64,000 nucleotides of DNA. Origin: Chloropicon primus. Lineage: Eukaryota > Chlorophyta > Chloropicophyceae > Chloropicales > Chloropicaceae. The notes beneath the pieces are model-generated. The model made no database searches and was not told the DNA's origin. It was given only the letters and a program-made list of their open reading frames with translations. Where the stretch lies: contig CP060754.1 in assembly GCA_023205875.1 (NCBI GenBank), positions 558,001-622,000 on the forward strand. The letters are read 5' to 3'. A program made the position numbers and the translations under genes. Positions 37,328 through 47,526 of this stretch are shown here, piece by piece (position 1 is the first letter of the stretch; each line of letters opens with the position of its first letter).

Positions 37328-38371
37328 TCAGGCGAGTTTGAAGTCCCTCGGAAGCGCAACCACGTGCTGGAAGGCGACGCTCCTGTTGGTGGAGTAACCA
37401 GGGTTGGTGGGGTCCTCGTCGTCGTCGAATGCCAGGGAGTAGGGCCCCCAAGCTCCGTTCTTCCCCTGCCAACGGGCAGTCTGGACCACAAAAGCCCTGT
37501 ACAACATGGTCGTGTCTGGAAACATCGCGAGTACGTACGATCCCTCCGGGAAGGCCTTTGAGCTCTTCTTCTCCTTTGGCTTGGGAAGCCTGATGACCTG
37601 CTTGGGCGACAGGTGGTGGATGCTGCTCGTTCCCCCGGCGTCCGCATCCTCGTCAAGTATTGTGTACGTTAAATGGTCTCCGCTTATGTTCATGACACGG
37701 CCCAAGATCCACTCGTCCGGAGCTCCAGCCCTGGATATCTTTGCCGCAACCTGGTCACCCTGCTTGACGTGACTGTCCTCCCTGGCACTCTGGGCCACGA
37801 CGCTCGCACTGGGGCGAACGTTGTCCCTGAAGGACGAAAAGAAAAGAAAAGAAAAAAAAACAAGTCAGTCACTCCACCAAACCTCTTTGTCTTCGAATTA
37901 GCCTCCTGACCAAGCTTACCTCTGCGCCAGGGCATCCGCCTGCTGCTGGTGCAGCTTGTTCAGCTCCTGCTCCGCCAGGCTGAGGGTTATCTCGCTCTCG
38001 AACTTGACCAGCTCCTCGTCCAAAAGTTCGATGTGCCCCCCCAGGAGGTCGTGCGCCGTGTTCGTGAGCTCCACCTTCTCGTTACCCAGCATGAGGAGGT
38101 TCCCCTGGACCGCGTCGAGCTCCTCCCTCAGGGCAGCGAGCTCCTTCTTCTGCTCGTCCGTGGCATTCCGCGACGTTTGGGGCGTGAACTCGAGGCACCT
38201 CGCCGTCAACTTCTCCGAGGTCTCCAGGAGCTCCTGCTCCCTCGCCGAGATGTCTTTGATGGTATGGAATATTCTACATACTTCCGCCGGCAGGCCGGAA
38301 ACGCCGTCAAGGTAGCTGTCCAGATAGATCTTCCCCGGAGGAGCCTCCCTCGTCTCGCCGGCCGCGGTCAT
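37328..38371 (-). CDS. ING N-terminal domain fused to SGF29 tandem Tudor, two exons
   Basis: Exon 1 is 38371-37920 and exon 2 is 37826-37328; the 93-nt intron (GTAAGC donor, CTTCAG acceptor) splits an Arg codon. The product is 316 residues. Residues ~14-130 match the N-terminal helical domain of ING proteins: YLDSYLDGVSGLPAEVCRIF and EKVELTNTAHDLLGGHIELL with DEELVKFESEI. Residues ~172-316 match the SGF29 tandem Tudor: GDQVAAKI, EWILGRVMNISGDHLTYTIL, VLAMFPDTTMLYRAFVV, YSLAFDDDED and FQHVVALP. ING domains anchor histone acetyltransferase or deacetylase complexes; SGF29 reads H3K4me2/3 in SAGA. The ING PHD finger is absent. Exon 2 has no early ATG of its own, which supports the join. Confidence 0.8.
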
Positions 38372-38578
38372 TCCGCCTACCCTTCCCCTTCTCGCACGCG
38401 GGTCCACCTCCGCGCCAGAGTCAGAGTCAAAAAAGTGAGCGCGCGCGTTTGGATGCCTGGAAAATGAAATTAGATGAGAGCAAGGGAAGGGGGAGCTGGA
38501 GGTTCGGCAAGGGAAGGGGTATGATGAGTATAATACAAACAAGGGAAAGGGGGTGATATACCACGATTCCCCCACCTC

Positions 38579-39676
38579 CTACTTCTTCCTGTTGATTTTT
38601 CTCTGGATCTTCTTGGCTGCTCGCGAGGAAAGGAAAGAAGGAAAGTGAGTACAAAGGCCCGGGAACGTTCGAAGATTGGAGAGAGCAACCCTGTGACTTA
38701 CCTGTCCGCTCCTTGAGGTTGGTGGTCCTCTTCTTCTGCTTCTCGTCCCTCTTCGCCTTCTGATCCTCCTCGATGGTCTTCCACTTCTCGGACTTCTTCT
38801 CCTTCTGCTTCTTTTCTCTCTTGATGGCCTGTGAAACACGCGTTTTGGTGAGTCGACGGTGAGACAAAAGGTGACGCGGGAAAGGTTTTTCGCACCCCGT
38901 GGCCAAGGAGACAGCCAGGGGCGAGAGTGATTCCGTACCTTTTGGAGCTTCTTCGGGTCGTTGAAGACCTTCTTCCCCTCCGCCCTGTCGAAAGCGTCTC
39001 CCCAAGCCGCTTCGTTTCCCTTGTCCTCCGCAGCCTTCTCCTTCTTCTTCAAGGCTGCCTTGAGCAATGCCTGCTTGGTCTTCTTCCTCTGGCTCCTCTC
39101 GGCACCCGATGGCTCCTTGCCCCCCTGATACTTGACGTTGAACTCCACTTTCTGGAACTGAACGTCCTCCTCGTCGACGTCTGCTCCGCCTTTCCTGGCC
39201 TTGGCCCGCTTCGACTCCTTGAAGGCCTCCGCCTGCTTCTCTGTCGTAGACTTCGCATTCTCGGGGTCGAACTTATCGCGTTTTCGAAGCTTTCCCTCCC
39301 TAGCGGCCTGGGCGTTAAGCGGGGACCAGAGAGCGCAAGCAGGTGCGTCAGTACATGTCCCTCCAGCTCTTCGTCAAATCGAGACTTCCTCCTTACCTCC
39401 TGTTTCTTCTGAGCTTTCACGCTCTTGCTGTGCCAGAACTGGCTCCCCGTGTCTTGCACCTGCGAGAACCCAATCGAGTCGAAACGTCAGGACGAGGCGA
39501 GCGTCACAAAACAGGCCGCTAACCAAAGCGAGCCTTTCACAGACACCTCTCCGCATCGCAAGAGGCCTTACCTTTCCTGTATCGACGAAGTACTTTGCGG
39601 GAACCATCTCCGCGAGCCTGTCCAGGAATCGGCTGCAGTTCACGGTCTCCTCCCCCATCGACAACGACGTCGTCAT
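38579..39676 (-). CDS. SURF6/Rrp14 ribosome biogenesis protein, five exons
   Basis: Exons are 39676-39572, 39459-39397, 39307-38939, 38828-38702 and 38616-38579, all GT-AG. The 233-residue product is highly charged. Exon 3 carries KVEFNVKYQGGKEPSGAERS, then LLKAALKKKEKAAEDKG and WGDAFDRAEGKKVFNDPKKL; exon 4 carries AIKREKKQKEKKSEKWKTIE, and exon 5 ends KKIQRKINRKK. This is the conserved C-terminal SURF6 region with its Trp and 'GxKVxNDPKxLxK' core. SURF6/Rrp14 is nucleolar and acts in assembly of both ribosomal subunits. This is the most intron-rich gene in the window. A GA tract (sense) lies 8 bp before the ATG; a second ATG is at 39658. Confidence 0.85.
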
Positions 39677-39677
39677 C

Positions 39678-39683
<6 letters not shown>

Positions 39684-39712
<29 letters not shown>

Positions 39713-39713
39713 C
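39684..39713. repeat. (CT)n microsatellite upstream of SURF6
   Basis: About 30 bp of CT repeat, reading GA on the SURF6 sense strand, 8 bp before its ATG. Confidence 0.95.
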
Positions 39714-39973
39714 TCGGTCTCCTCGACCGGGCCGCCTCTTCTACCTCTGGAGGTGGGCGAGGCGACGAACGAGGAGGCTATGGGTTGGTTGGGAAACAAA
39801 ACAAAAGCAGAGGCCACGGTGCGTGGAGGAGTGGGAGGGTGTCTGATGCTTCGGGATGCCGCTTGAAGGATCGAGCCATTTCCTTCTCTTCTCGACGGGG
39901 AACAGGACGGATCTGCTGTGATGTTGGGAGGGACTTGATTGAGGGGCAAGAGAGTGCTTGTGATCTAGAGGCC

Positions 39974-41460
39974 ATGGACACCGTGGATGTGTCCGATAAT
40001 CGGCTGAAGCAGCCGGCGCAGAGGCATTTGTGAGTGACGAGGACCCGACGAGTTTTTCTTTTCTTCGCGCTCGCAACCCTTGTGACTGACGACTCTTGTC
40101 CACCTCCACCCCCGATGATGATGACGATGATGATGATGATGTTGTTGTTATTGTTGTTGTTATTGATGATGCTGATGACTTGCGACCTCCCAGGGAGAAC
40201 TACAGCACAGAGCCTCCAGCGTCTGCGTATCGGAGCGGCCCGACTTGCCGCGACCTGTACAGCATCGAGTTCAACAACGTGGACCCCAGGTATTCTAACG
40301 TCTTTGCGTGCGTCGGAGGCCAGAAGGTAAGTTCCCACCATCATGATCCGAGCGGCTTCTCTCCCCTCGAGAGCTGGCCTTTCGCGGCACGTATGGTCTT
40401 GGAGAGGGCATGCTGACGCGCGTGATGGAAACTGCAGGTCAAGATCTTCTTGGTGGAGGAGGCCTCCACTCGTGGCGGGGAGGCGGACGAGCCGCTCGCC
40501 AAGCTGGTCCAAGAGTACGTGGACCACCGGGGACTCGTTCACAAGGTTCACCACCAAAGTGGCCAGAGGCGAGACCCGGAGAGGGGCGAGGAGTACTACT
40601 GCTGCGCTTGGTCGGTCGCGAACAACGGGGACCCCCTGCTGTGCTTCGGTGGGAAGCTCGCCATCATCAAGGTCGTGAACTACAAGAGCCGGCGGGTGGT
40701 GAACGCTATGCAGGGGCATGGGAACGAGCTGTTCGAGCTCAAGGGGCACCCCACGAAGCTGGGGATCATCTGCAGCGCCAGCAAGGACCAGTCGGTCAGG
40801 CTCTGGAACGTGCAGACTGGCACGGTGATCATGATCCTGGCGGGCCTCGACGGCCACAAGGCGGACGTCATCACCGCGGACTTCCACCAGCTGAGTGGGG
40901 ACAGGCTCGCTTCCGGGGCGGAGGACCACACCGCGAAGATATGGGATCTGAAGCGGTACGAGGACCTCCTCGACAAGTCATTCAGCTGGGAGGGCCACCC
41001 CTCGACGTTCCCGACGGCCTACATGCAGACCCCCGCTTTCTCCACGAATCCCCACGACCACTACGTCGACTGCGTGTGCTGGTACGGGGACCTGCTGCTC
41101 ACGAAGAGCACGCAGGGGAGCATCATCCTGTGGAAGCCCGAGTACGGCGCCGACGGGACCTGCGACGGGGCCCTGCCCCTGAAGACCTTCAAGATCGACG
41201 ACATCAACATCTTCTTCGTGAGGTTCAGCGTGACGGTGGAGGGCAGCAGGTCCCTGCTGGCCCTCGGGAACTCCCTCGGCAAGGTGTTCATCTGGGACAT
41301 CGAGGCCAAAAGCGCCAACCCCAAGGAGATCGTGCGGCTCAGCGCGGCGACGAGGCAGCCGGGAGTGTCCAAGCTCGTCAGGAGGACCGCCTTCTCCTAC
41401 GGGGGCAGGTACCTGGGTTGCGTCACCGACAACCTCGTGTGCGTGTGGAAATTTCTCTGA
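39974..41460 (+). CDS. EED/FIE, WD40 subunit of Polycomb repressive complex 2, three exons
   Basis: Exons are 39974-40029, 40194-40326 and 40438-41460; introns are 164 and 111 nt. The 403-residue WD40 protein follows EED along its length: NVFACVGGQKVKIFLVEE, YYCCAWSVANNGDPLLCFGG, VVNAMQGHGNELFELKGHP, SASKDQSVRLWNVQTGTVI, GLDGHKADVITADFH, HYVDCVCWYGDLLLTKST, IILWKPEYGADG, and ALGNSLGKVFIWDIEAK. The Tyr of YYCCAW matches an aromatic-cage residue that binds H3K27me3. EED holds PRC2 together and boosts EZH2 activity, so this alga likely keeps H3K27 methylation. Intron 1 is filled by a GAT/GTT microsatellite. The exon 1 ATG is assigned by splice phase. Confidence 0.9.
40114..40179. repeat. GAT/GTT trinucleotide array in EED intron 1
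   Basis: GAT repeats followed by GTT/ATT and again GAT, ending just before the splice acceptor CTCCCAG at 40193. Confidence 0.9.
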
Positions 41461-41774
41461 ACACTCCAAAGACAAAGTTTCTGGAAACAACAACACGTCT
41501 CTGCAACTTACAATGTAAACGAAGGAAGCCTTATCGTTGTCCCCAAATCCTTGCTTGCTTGCCGAAAGAAACGCCCGCCTCTTGATCGCGCTCTTTTCTT
41601 TCCATCCCCTCTGTCGTGTTGTAGCACCAGAACGAGAACAACAACTCATGCTCCGTTGTACACATCCCCTCACCAGCCAACAAAAATCTTCACTTCTCAG
41701 AAGGGGAAAACCCACGACCGCCCCTCTAGGTCGGGACGCGACCTAAGAGAGGAGGCCTCCGTTCCGTTCGCGTG
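41461..41774. other. EED 3' region and plastid-protein upstream region
   Basis: 314 bp between two head-to-tail genes. A TGTAA at about 41514 fits the EED poly(A) signal. No further gene is seen. Confidence 0.45.
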
Positions 41775-42694
41775 ATGGCGAGGGCGAAGCTGTTCGGTTC
41801 CTGGGGAGCGGAGGCCGCGGCGGCTTCTCCGGAGGCCGCGGCGGCGCCTTTCAAGTGCCAGGCGTTCTTCATCCGGACGAAGGGGGCGGGTAACACGGAG
41901 AGCTGGCCGCAGCTGCTCACGTGGAGGAGCGCGGGGGGTGGGGTGGGCGGACGGAGCACGACGCTGAGGCGGGACAAGCCTTGCTGCTACATATCGACGG
42001 AGTCCTGGCTGATCGACGGGAGGACCGTCTTCGAGGTGTGCGACAAGGACGACGTGTGGCTCACGTGCGTCCTTTCTCCGGCCGGGAGGGCGTGGACGCT
42101 CGAGTGTAAAATCCGGGAGGACGGCCAGGCGAAGCAGGCCCCGCCGCGCTGGGAGCTGAACATCGAGGTCAGCTTGGTGGGGAAAATTGAGGACTGCCCG
42201 TGCTTCCTGCAGGAGGTGAGTTGGAGTTTTGGGGCGAGCGACGGTTCTGCGCGGTTCTTTTTTTTCGCCACAAAAACAGGGGCTGACCTTTCTTTCCGAA
42301 CTCTCTTTTCTTTGTGAACTCTTCTTTCCCTCCGCCGAACCAGAACGCCGTGACCTCGAGGAGGATCTGCAGGGACAAGGGCCCCGCCCTGTCCCCTCTC
42401 GGGGTCATCAACGAGGACGAGGACGCGAGCGAAAAGTCCACTGGGTTGACGAAGGAGGGTGCCTTCCTGCCGGACTTCTCCGACCGATTCATGGAGACGT
42501 ACAAGTCTCTCGGCGGCACCGGCAGCCTCTCGGAGGGGGAGACCGGAGACATCACGTGGTTCAACGCCGGCCTGAGGATAGGCGTTGGCGTCGGCCTCGG
42601 AATCTGCTTGGGAGCGGGTCTGGGCGCTGGCATCCTGGTGCGGTCGTACCAGGTCACGGCGAACTCTTTGAAGAAGAGGTTTTCTACGCTTTAG
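41775..42694 (+). CDS. Conserved membrane protein with C-terminal Gly-rich span, probably plastid, two exons
   Basis: Exons are 41775-42215 and 42344-42694 (128-nt intron, GTGAGT donor, ACCAG acceptor), giving 263 residues. The N-terminal half has mixed beta-like segments with several Cys and Trp (PCCYISTESWLIDGRTVFEV, WLTCVLSPAGRAWTLECKI). The C-terminus has WFNAGLRIGVGVGLGICLG then AGLGAGILVRSYQVTANSL, a Gly-zipper span that matches a conserved plant family reported in the chloroplast envelope, of unknown role. No typical long transit peptide is present, so outer-envelope or tail-anchored insertion is possible. Confidence 0.7.
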
Positions 42695-42930
42695 CTTGTT
42701 AGCGCTACTTTGTTTCTTTTTTGTAATTTCGATTTTGTTAGACCGTTGTTCTCCGTCCCGTCCTCTTCTTCTCTTCCTCCCCCCCTCGCGTTCCCCCACC
42801 CAGAACGCTTCGAGCGAGAGGCCGCCCCGCCACCAGAGAGAGGGCGAGCCGCGACCACCGAGGCCTACAAGAGCGCTCTCTTCTCACGAGGGGAAGGCGT
42901 CGGGTGCAGCGTCTGGTGCAGCGCTGCAGG

Positions 42931-43995
42931 ATGGGGCTCCAGGGTTACGTCGGGACCGGGACGGACGTCCAAAGGATCCGAAGGCAGGAGAAGGAGCGAG
43001 AGGAGGAGAGGCGGAAGTACGAGGAGGCGAGGACTAGGGTCGAGGAGGGGAGCGTGAAGGCGAACGCCTTCAAGGAGTTCGGCAAAGCGACGTCCGAGAC
43101 GCTCGAGCAGGCCTTCCGCAACGAGACCGTGGGGCTCGTGTCCCGCGCAGACTTCGCGTCCAAGCGGGCGGACCTGCAGGAGAGGTACGAGGAGGAGGAG
43201 AGGGAAAGGAAGCGGGCGAGGGAGGAGAAGGTCCTGAAGGAGCGCAGGAGGAAACGGTCGCAGCTGCAGGCCAAGGCCAACAAGCTCTCCTTCGTGGGGG
43301 CGGACGACGACGAGGAGGAGGACGACGAGGGCGGGGGGTCTGGCGGGTACGCGCTCGACCTGTTCCGGCGGTCTCGCGGTGGCGGTGGCGCCAAAGGGCA
43401 GTCGGAGCCGGCGACCACCAACGCGAAGAAGTACTCGAACTACGGGAAGAACCCGGACGCGGCGACGGAGTTCCTCCCGGACGTGGACAGGGACATCGCC
43501 GAGGCCAAGCGCAGGAAGGAGCTGGAGGAGGAGTTCCGGAAGGAGGAGGAGGAGGCGAAGTCCCAGCCCCTGAAGATCGTGTACAGCTACTGGGACGGCG
43601 GAGGCCACAGGAGGGAGGTGACGACGAAGCAGGGCGACACCATTGGAGCCTTTCTGAAGCTGGCCCTGGATCAGCTCGCGCCTGAGTTCCGCCAGGTTCA
43701 AAGCAGCTCGGTCGAGAACTTGATGTACATCAAGGAGGATCTCATCCTCCCGCAGCACATGACGTTCCACGAACTTATCGTGAACAAGGCCCGCGGGAAG
43801 AGCGGACCCTTGTTCGACTTTGGCGTGACCGAGGACGTGAGGCTGAAGCAGGACGCCAGGGTGGAGAAGACCGACTCGCACGCCGGGAAGGTCGTGGAGA
43901 GGCACTGGTACGAGAAGAATAAGCACATCTTCCCGGCTTCCAGGTGGGAGATGTACGACCCTCAGAAGACCTTTGACAAGTACACCATATCCTAA
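42931..43995 (+). CDS. XAP5/FAM50 protein (plant XCT homologue)
   Basis: The first ATG (42931) gives 354 residues in one exon. The N-terminal half is a charged coiled coil ([20 protein letters not shown]) with [11 protein letters not shown]. The C-terminal XAP5 domain is strong: [68 protein letters not shown] and [23 protein letters not shown]50/XAP5 is a nuclear protein tied to splicing and RNA polymerase II; the Arabidopsis homologue XCT affects circadian timing and small RNA production. A poly-acidic and Gly-rich loop separates the two halves. Confidence 0.93.
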   Translation: MGLQGYVGTGTDVQRIRRQEKEREEERRKYEEARTRVEEGSVKANAFKEFGKATSETLEQAFRNETVGLVSRADFASKRADLQERYEEEERERKRAREEKVLKERRRKRSQLQAKANKLSFVGADDDEEEDDEGGGSGGYALDLFRRSRGGGGAKGQSEPATTNAKKYSNYGKNPDAATEFLPDVDRDIAEAKRRKELEEEFRKEEEEAKSQPLKIVYSYWDGGGHRREVTTKQGDTIGAFLKLALDQLAPEFRQVQSSSVENLMYIKEDLILPQHMTFHELIVNKARGKSGPLFDFGVTEDVRLKQDARVEKTDSHAGKVVERHWYEKNKHIFPASRWEMYDPQKTFDKYTIS

Positions 43996-44136
43996 TAACG
44001 AGGGGTGTTCGGACCTCGTGCCAATATTAGTATTGTATTATAACCGATTGTCCTCCACCTTGCTCAGTGTTACCGTGTTTGCACGCCGAGCCAAGGAAGA
44101 AGCGGGGCCGTGGATCTCGCGCCCAGTCTTCTCCTC

Positions 44137-44485
44137 TCACTGCCAGAACTCGGTTTTCTTTCCCGTCTTCGAAATGGCTTCCAGGACGGCCTGAGGGTCC
44201 AAGTTTCCCTTGACCACGACCTTCTGCGTCTCGAGAGACACCGAGTAATCCTCCACGCCCTCCATCTTCTTGATGATGCGCTCCACGGCGCCGGAGCACC
44301 CTCCGCAAGTCATCGCAACCCTAAGCGTAACCTGCACAAAGAGCACACACACACATACACAAACAAAGAAACGAAAAGCACGCGCGCAGGAAGAAGCGAA
44401 CGGAAGCGGACGCGGTCAGCACTCCGTAGAGACGACTCCCCTCCCATCGCATCACTCCCCTCCTCCCACTCACCTCTGTAGTCAT
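44137..44485 (-). CDS. ATX1-type copper chaperone, two exons (first is 12 nt)
   Basis: Exon 1 (44485-44474) encodes only MTTE; a 142-nt intron with a GTGAGT donor follows, and exon 2 (44331-44137) begins [20 protein letters not shown]. The 68-residue product is the size of Atx1/HAH1/CCH copper chaperones. The metal site is M-T-C-G-G-C, the usual MxCxxC, near the N-terminus, and Lys61-Thr-Gly-Lys matches the KTGK loop. It should carry Cu(I) to a P-type ATPase. The first ATG in exon 2 frame without splicing would add an unrelated leader. A GA tract lies just upstream on the sense strand. Confidence 0.88.
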
Positions 44486-44491
44486 CCTCTT

Positions 44492-44507
44492 TCTCTCTCT
44501 CTCTCTG
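44492..44507. repeat. (CT)n tract upstream of the copper chaperone
   Basis: About 16 bp of CT, reading GA in the copper-chaperone sense, 7 bp before its ATG. Confidence 0.9.
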
Positions 44508-44610
44508 TGTCGACTCCTCTCTGCTCTCTCTTTCGCTTTCGAGAGCTTTTTCGGAAATTTCCATGTGGCCGTTACGAAATCCCCGGCTGACAGAAGAGAG
44601 CTGAGGTGAG

Positions 44611-44632
44611 GGACTGGACTGGACTGGACTGA
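44611..44632. repeat. GGACT pentamer array
   Basis: Four tandem GGACT units in the divergent spacer between the copper chaperone and the kinase. Confidence 0.9.
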
Positions 44633-44698
44633 CTCTTTCTAGTCGTCGTCGCCGTGTCGTTGTGCAGCAGAGGGGAGAGAGAGGGCGAAGAGGACGCG

Positions 44699-46351
44699 AT
44701 GAACACACTGAGGATTGCGGACGCTCTGGAGAACTTCGGGTCGGGGGGGCACGGGAACGAGGGGGGGGGCGGGGAGTCTGGGGCGGTGCGAGGCACTGGC
44801 CGTGGGTCCGCGTTCCCGAGACAGGACTTCGAGTCGAGCCATGATGCGAAGACGAGGAAGAGGTCGAAATCCTCGGAGTCCTTTTACGCGAACAAGAGGC
44901 CCGAGGGCTTGAGGCCCCTGCAGGAGCGCCCGAACGCGTACCTCGGGCAGAAGCTCTTCACCGCCAAGGTTCAGGACGCGCACCAGAGGCTCGCCAACAG
45001 GAGGTGCGACGTCGTGCCGGGCAGGGCGAACTTTCAGAACTGCATCCCGAGATACCCGACGTCCCCGGACCAGCTCGGCCAGGGGGACGAGGAAATCGCG
45101 CTGCTGAGGAGCAGGGTGCACGTGAACCACACCGATTTCAACCTCGAGTACGACCTCGGCGGGACGATCGGGCAAGGAACCTTCGGCAAGGTGAAGAAGG
45201 CCACGGACAAGGAGAGGGGGGACGTGGTCGCGGTCAAGATGCTGGGTGGCAAGAGCTTCGGGACGAACGAGCTTCGGGCTTTCTTGAACGAGTGCGACAT
45301 CTTGTCCGAGATCGAGCACGCGAACGTGCCCATCCTGCACGGAGTTTACGAGTGCAGCAGGAAGTACACCATGATCATGGAGTACGCCTCGGGGGGCGAG
45401 CTCTTCGAGAGGATTCAGAGCCAGGGTTCCTTCAACGAGGAGGCGGCCGCGAACATTACCCGCCAGCTGCTGAGCGTCTTGCAGTACATTCACGACAAGA
45501 ACATCGCGCACCGCGACTTGAAGCCAGAAAACATTTTGTTCGCGGACTGCGAGAGGGACCTCGCGAAATCGACGGTGAAGCTGATCGACTTTGGCTTCGC
45601 CAAGAGGATGGCGCAGGGGTCCTCGGCATCCGAGGCTTCCAGACCCAAGCCCACCCAGAGCAGCTTTCAGACAAGGCTGGGGTCCCCGAACTACGTCGCG
45701 CCTGAGATTCTCACCTCAAAGATCGGATACGGGGTCGAGGTCGACGTCTGGTCCCTCGGGGTCATCCTGTACATCATGCTGTGCGGCTACTTTCCGTTCT
45801 ACCACGAGAACGAGAGGGAACTCTACCGCCAGATTCGGAAAGGGAGCTTCGACATGCCCTCGGAGGACTGGAGTCACGTGTCGGACGCGGCGAAAGATCT
45901 CGTGAACAGCATGCTGAAGACGGACCCGAGGCTCAGGGCTTCGGCGGCCGACTGCCTCCGCCACCCGTGGATCGCGAAGCCTGGCGTGGCCTCCAAGCAG
46001 CCCTTCCCACAGGCCAGCAGGGACAAGCTGGACGAGTTTCTCGACAGCCAGAAAAAGGTTCCGAAGCTGAAAAAGGTCATGGACAAGGTGCTCAACCCTT
46101 TTCGCCACTCCCCGAAGAAGGGGATCAGCCCTGGCCACCTCGCCGGCGAGGACGCCCGTGCCCGCGCGAGGGGCGGGGGCGAGGTGCTGATGACTGCCAC
46201 GACCGTCGGGGGAGCGTCGACTTCCACGAACGCCACAGAGACGCATAGCAAGGAGAGCATCAGTAGCCCTCTCCACGGTGGCGAGGACGGCTGGAGCACG
46301 CCCAAGTCCACGAGCAAGGGGGGCTGCGCGGGGGGCTGCTGCATACAGTGA
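44699..46351 (+). CDS. CAMK-type Ser/Thr kinase with CaaX-like C-terminus
   Basis: The 550-residue protein has a disordered N-terminus (1-140), a kinase domain (about 145-440) and a Ser/Gly-rich tail. Motifs are IGQGTFGKVKKA (ATP loop), VAVKML (Lys), HRDLKPENILFAD (catalytic loop), LIDFGFAKR (DFG) and GSPNYVAPEIL, with DVWSLGVILYIMLCGYFPF typical of CAMK/CDPK kinases. A 30-residue insert sits between DFG and APE. No EF-hands follow the domain, so it is not a CDPK; a basic helix (LDEFLDSQKKVPKLKKVMDK) could be a calmodulin or autoinhibitory segment. It ends GGCAGGCCIQ: CCIQ fits a farnesylation CaaX box with a second Cys for palmitoylation. Confidence 0.85.
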   Translation: MNTLRIADALENFGSGGHGNEGGGGESGAVRGTGRGSAFPRQDFESSHDAKTRKRSKSSESFYANKRPEGLRPLQERPNAYLGQKLFTAKVQDAHQRLANRRCDVVPGRANFQNCIPRYPTSPDQLGQGDEEIALLRSRVHVNHTDFNLEYDLGGTIGQGTFGKVKKATDKERGDVVAVKMLGGKSFGTNELRAFLNECDILSEIEHANVPILHGVYECSRKYTMIMEYASGGELFERIQSQGSFNEEAAANITRQLLSVLQYIHDKNIAHRDLKPENILFADCERDLAKSTVKLIDFGFAKRMAQGSSASEASRPKPTQSSFQTRLGSPNYVAPEILTSKIGYGVEVDVWSLGVILYIMLCGYFPFYHENERELYRQIRKGSFDMPSEDWSHVSDAAKDLVNSMLKTDPRLRASAADCLRHPWIAKPGVASKQPFPQASRDKLDEFLDSQKKVPKLKKVMDKVLNPFRHSPKKGISPGHLAGEDARARARGGGEVLMTATTVGGASTSTNATETHSKESISSPLHGGEDGWSTPKSTSKGGCAGGCCIQ

Positions 46352-46455
46352 CCGTATAAGAAACAGCGATTAAATTACAATCAGTATTTCAGGACTATTT
46401 CAACATGTTTCCCAACCTTAAAGTACATCTATTTGCTTGTTCTTGCCCGCTTCTC

Positions 46456-47526
46456 TCAGAAGATCCCGGCCAGCGTCGCCATTCCGATCATCAGGAACAG
46501 CACCCCTCCCGTCATCTTGAGCACCTTTTCGGACAGATGCTTCGAGAGCATCGCTCCTCCCGCGATAGCGATCAGCGTTGCCGCGAAGTGGCCGACGATG
46601 GAACCCACCGCCACCCCGATGGGGTTTTGCGAAGCCACCAGGGCTATGGTGGCGAACATGGACCTGTCTCCCCACTCTGCGACGAAGATGATGAAGAGCG
46701 TGGAAAGTATGACGCTCATGGCCGACTTGCTCTTCTCCATCACCTGGTCCTCGCCCTTCATGCGCAGGGTCTCCTTGGCGTCCTCGAGCTCCTCCTCGGA
46801 GGAGTCCTTCGCGTCTGACGAGAAGGCGTCTCTCAGGGACTGAACGCCGAACAAGAACAGCAGGACTATCGAGGCGTACTCCGTGATGGGAAAGCTGCTG
46901 TTGAAGAACCCCGGGAGCTTTTGGAACACGTACCCTATGGTCACGGATATCACGCTCATGAGCGACAAGGCGCCCATCGCGCCCGCGAAGACCAGGGCCT
47001 TGGAGTTCTGCGCCGCGAGCAGGGCTGCCAAGAAGAAAGTCTTGTCCCCGATTTCCGACACGAAGATCAGGCTGAAGGCGGAGGTGAACCCGCTGCGTGC
47101 TGCGACCGCGTTGAGGGCCGGAACCTTCCACACCGCGAGCGCAAGCGCGAGAATCAGCACGCCTACCTGCACCGTCCAACCCCCCCAAGCCGGAGGAGGA
47201 GGGGCCCTCTCCATCGAGCCCTCGACCGAGGGCTCGAAGACGTCCCCGCCCTCGACCGAGGTGCTGGTGCTGCCCGCGGACGTCGACGACGCGATCCAGG
47301 ACGACGCGCCCTCGCCGCTCGCCTCCCTGGGCTGCAAGGCCTTGAGGACGTACGCGTTCCAGCGTCTCCTCCAAGTCACGTGAGGCTCGTGATGGACCCC
47401 CGCGAGCCGCTCCCTCAGCGCCGGGCCCTCCGCCTTCCCCGCCACCCGAGCGGCCACCTCGGCCTTCCGCCCGGCCTGCGGAGCCTTTACTCTCCCCGCT
47501 CCCACGCTCAGCGTCGCGCCCTTCAT
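46456..47526 (-). CDS. GDT1/UPF0016 transporter, PAM71-type (plastid Mn/Ca)
   Basis: From the ATG at 47526 the protein is 356 residues. The N-terminal ~90 residues are Ala/Arg/Lys-rich, transit-like. A Ser/Pro linker follows, then six or seven membrane spans in two repeats, each with the GDT1 signature E-x-G-D-K/R-S/T: FVSEIGDKTFFLAALLAAQN and FVAEWGDRSMFATIALVASQ. In plants PAM71/CCHA1 loads Mn into the thylakoid lumen for photosystem II and CMT1 loads the stroma. Which of the two this resembles cannot be told here. A cytosolic linker with DSSEEELEDAKETLR parts the repeats. It converges on the kinase across 105 bp. Confidence 0.9.
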   Translation of the reverse strand: MKGATLSVGAGRVKAPQAGRKAEVAARVAGKAEGPALRERLAGVHHEPHVTWRRRWNAYVLKALQPREASGEGASSWIASSTSAGSTSTSVEGGDVFEPSVEGSMERAPPPPAWGGWTVQVGVLILALALAVWKVPALNAVAARSGFTSAFSLIFVSEIGDKTFFLAALLAAQNSKALVFAGAMGALSLMSVISVTIGYVFQKLPGFFNSSFPITEYASIVLLFLFGVQSLRDAFSSDAKDSSEEELEDAKETLRMKGEDQVMEKSKSAMSVILSTLFIIFVAEWGDRSMFATIALVASQNPIGVAVGSIVGHFAATLIAIAGGAMLSKHLSEKVLKMTGGVLFLMIGMATLAGIF

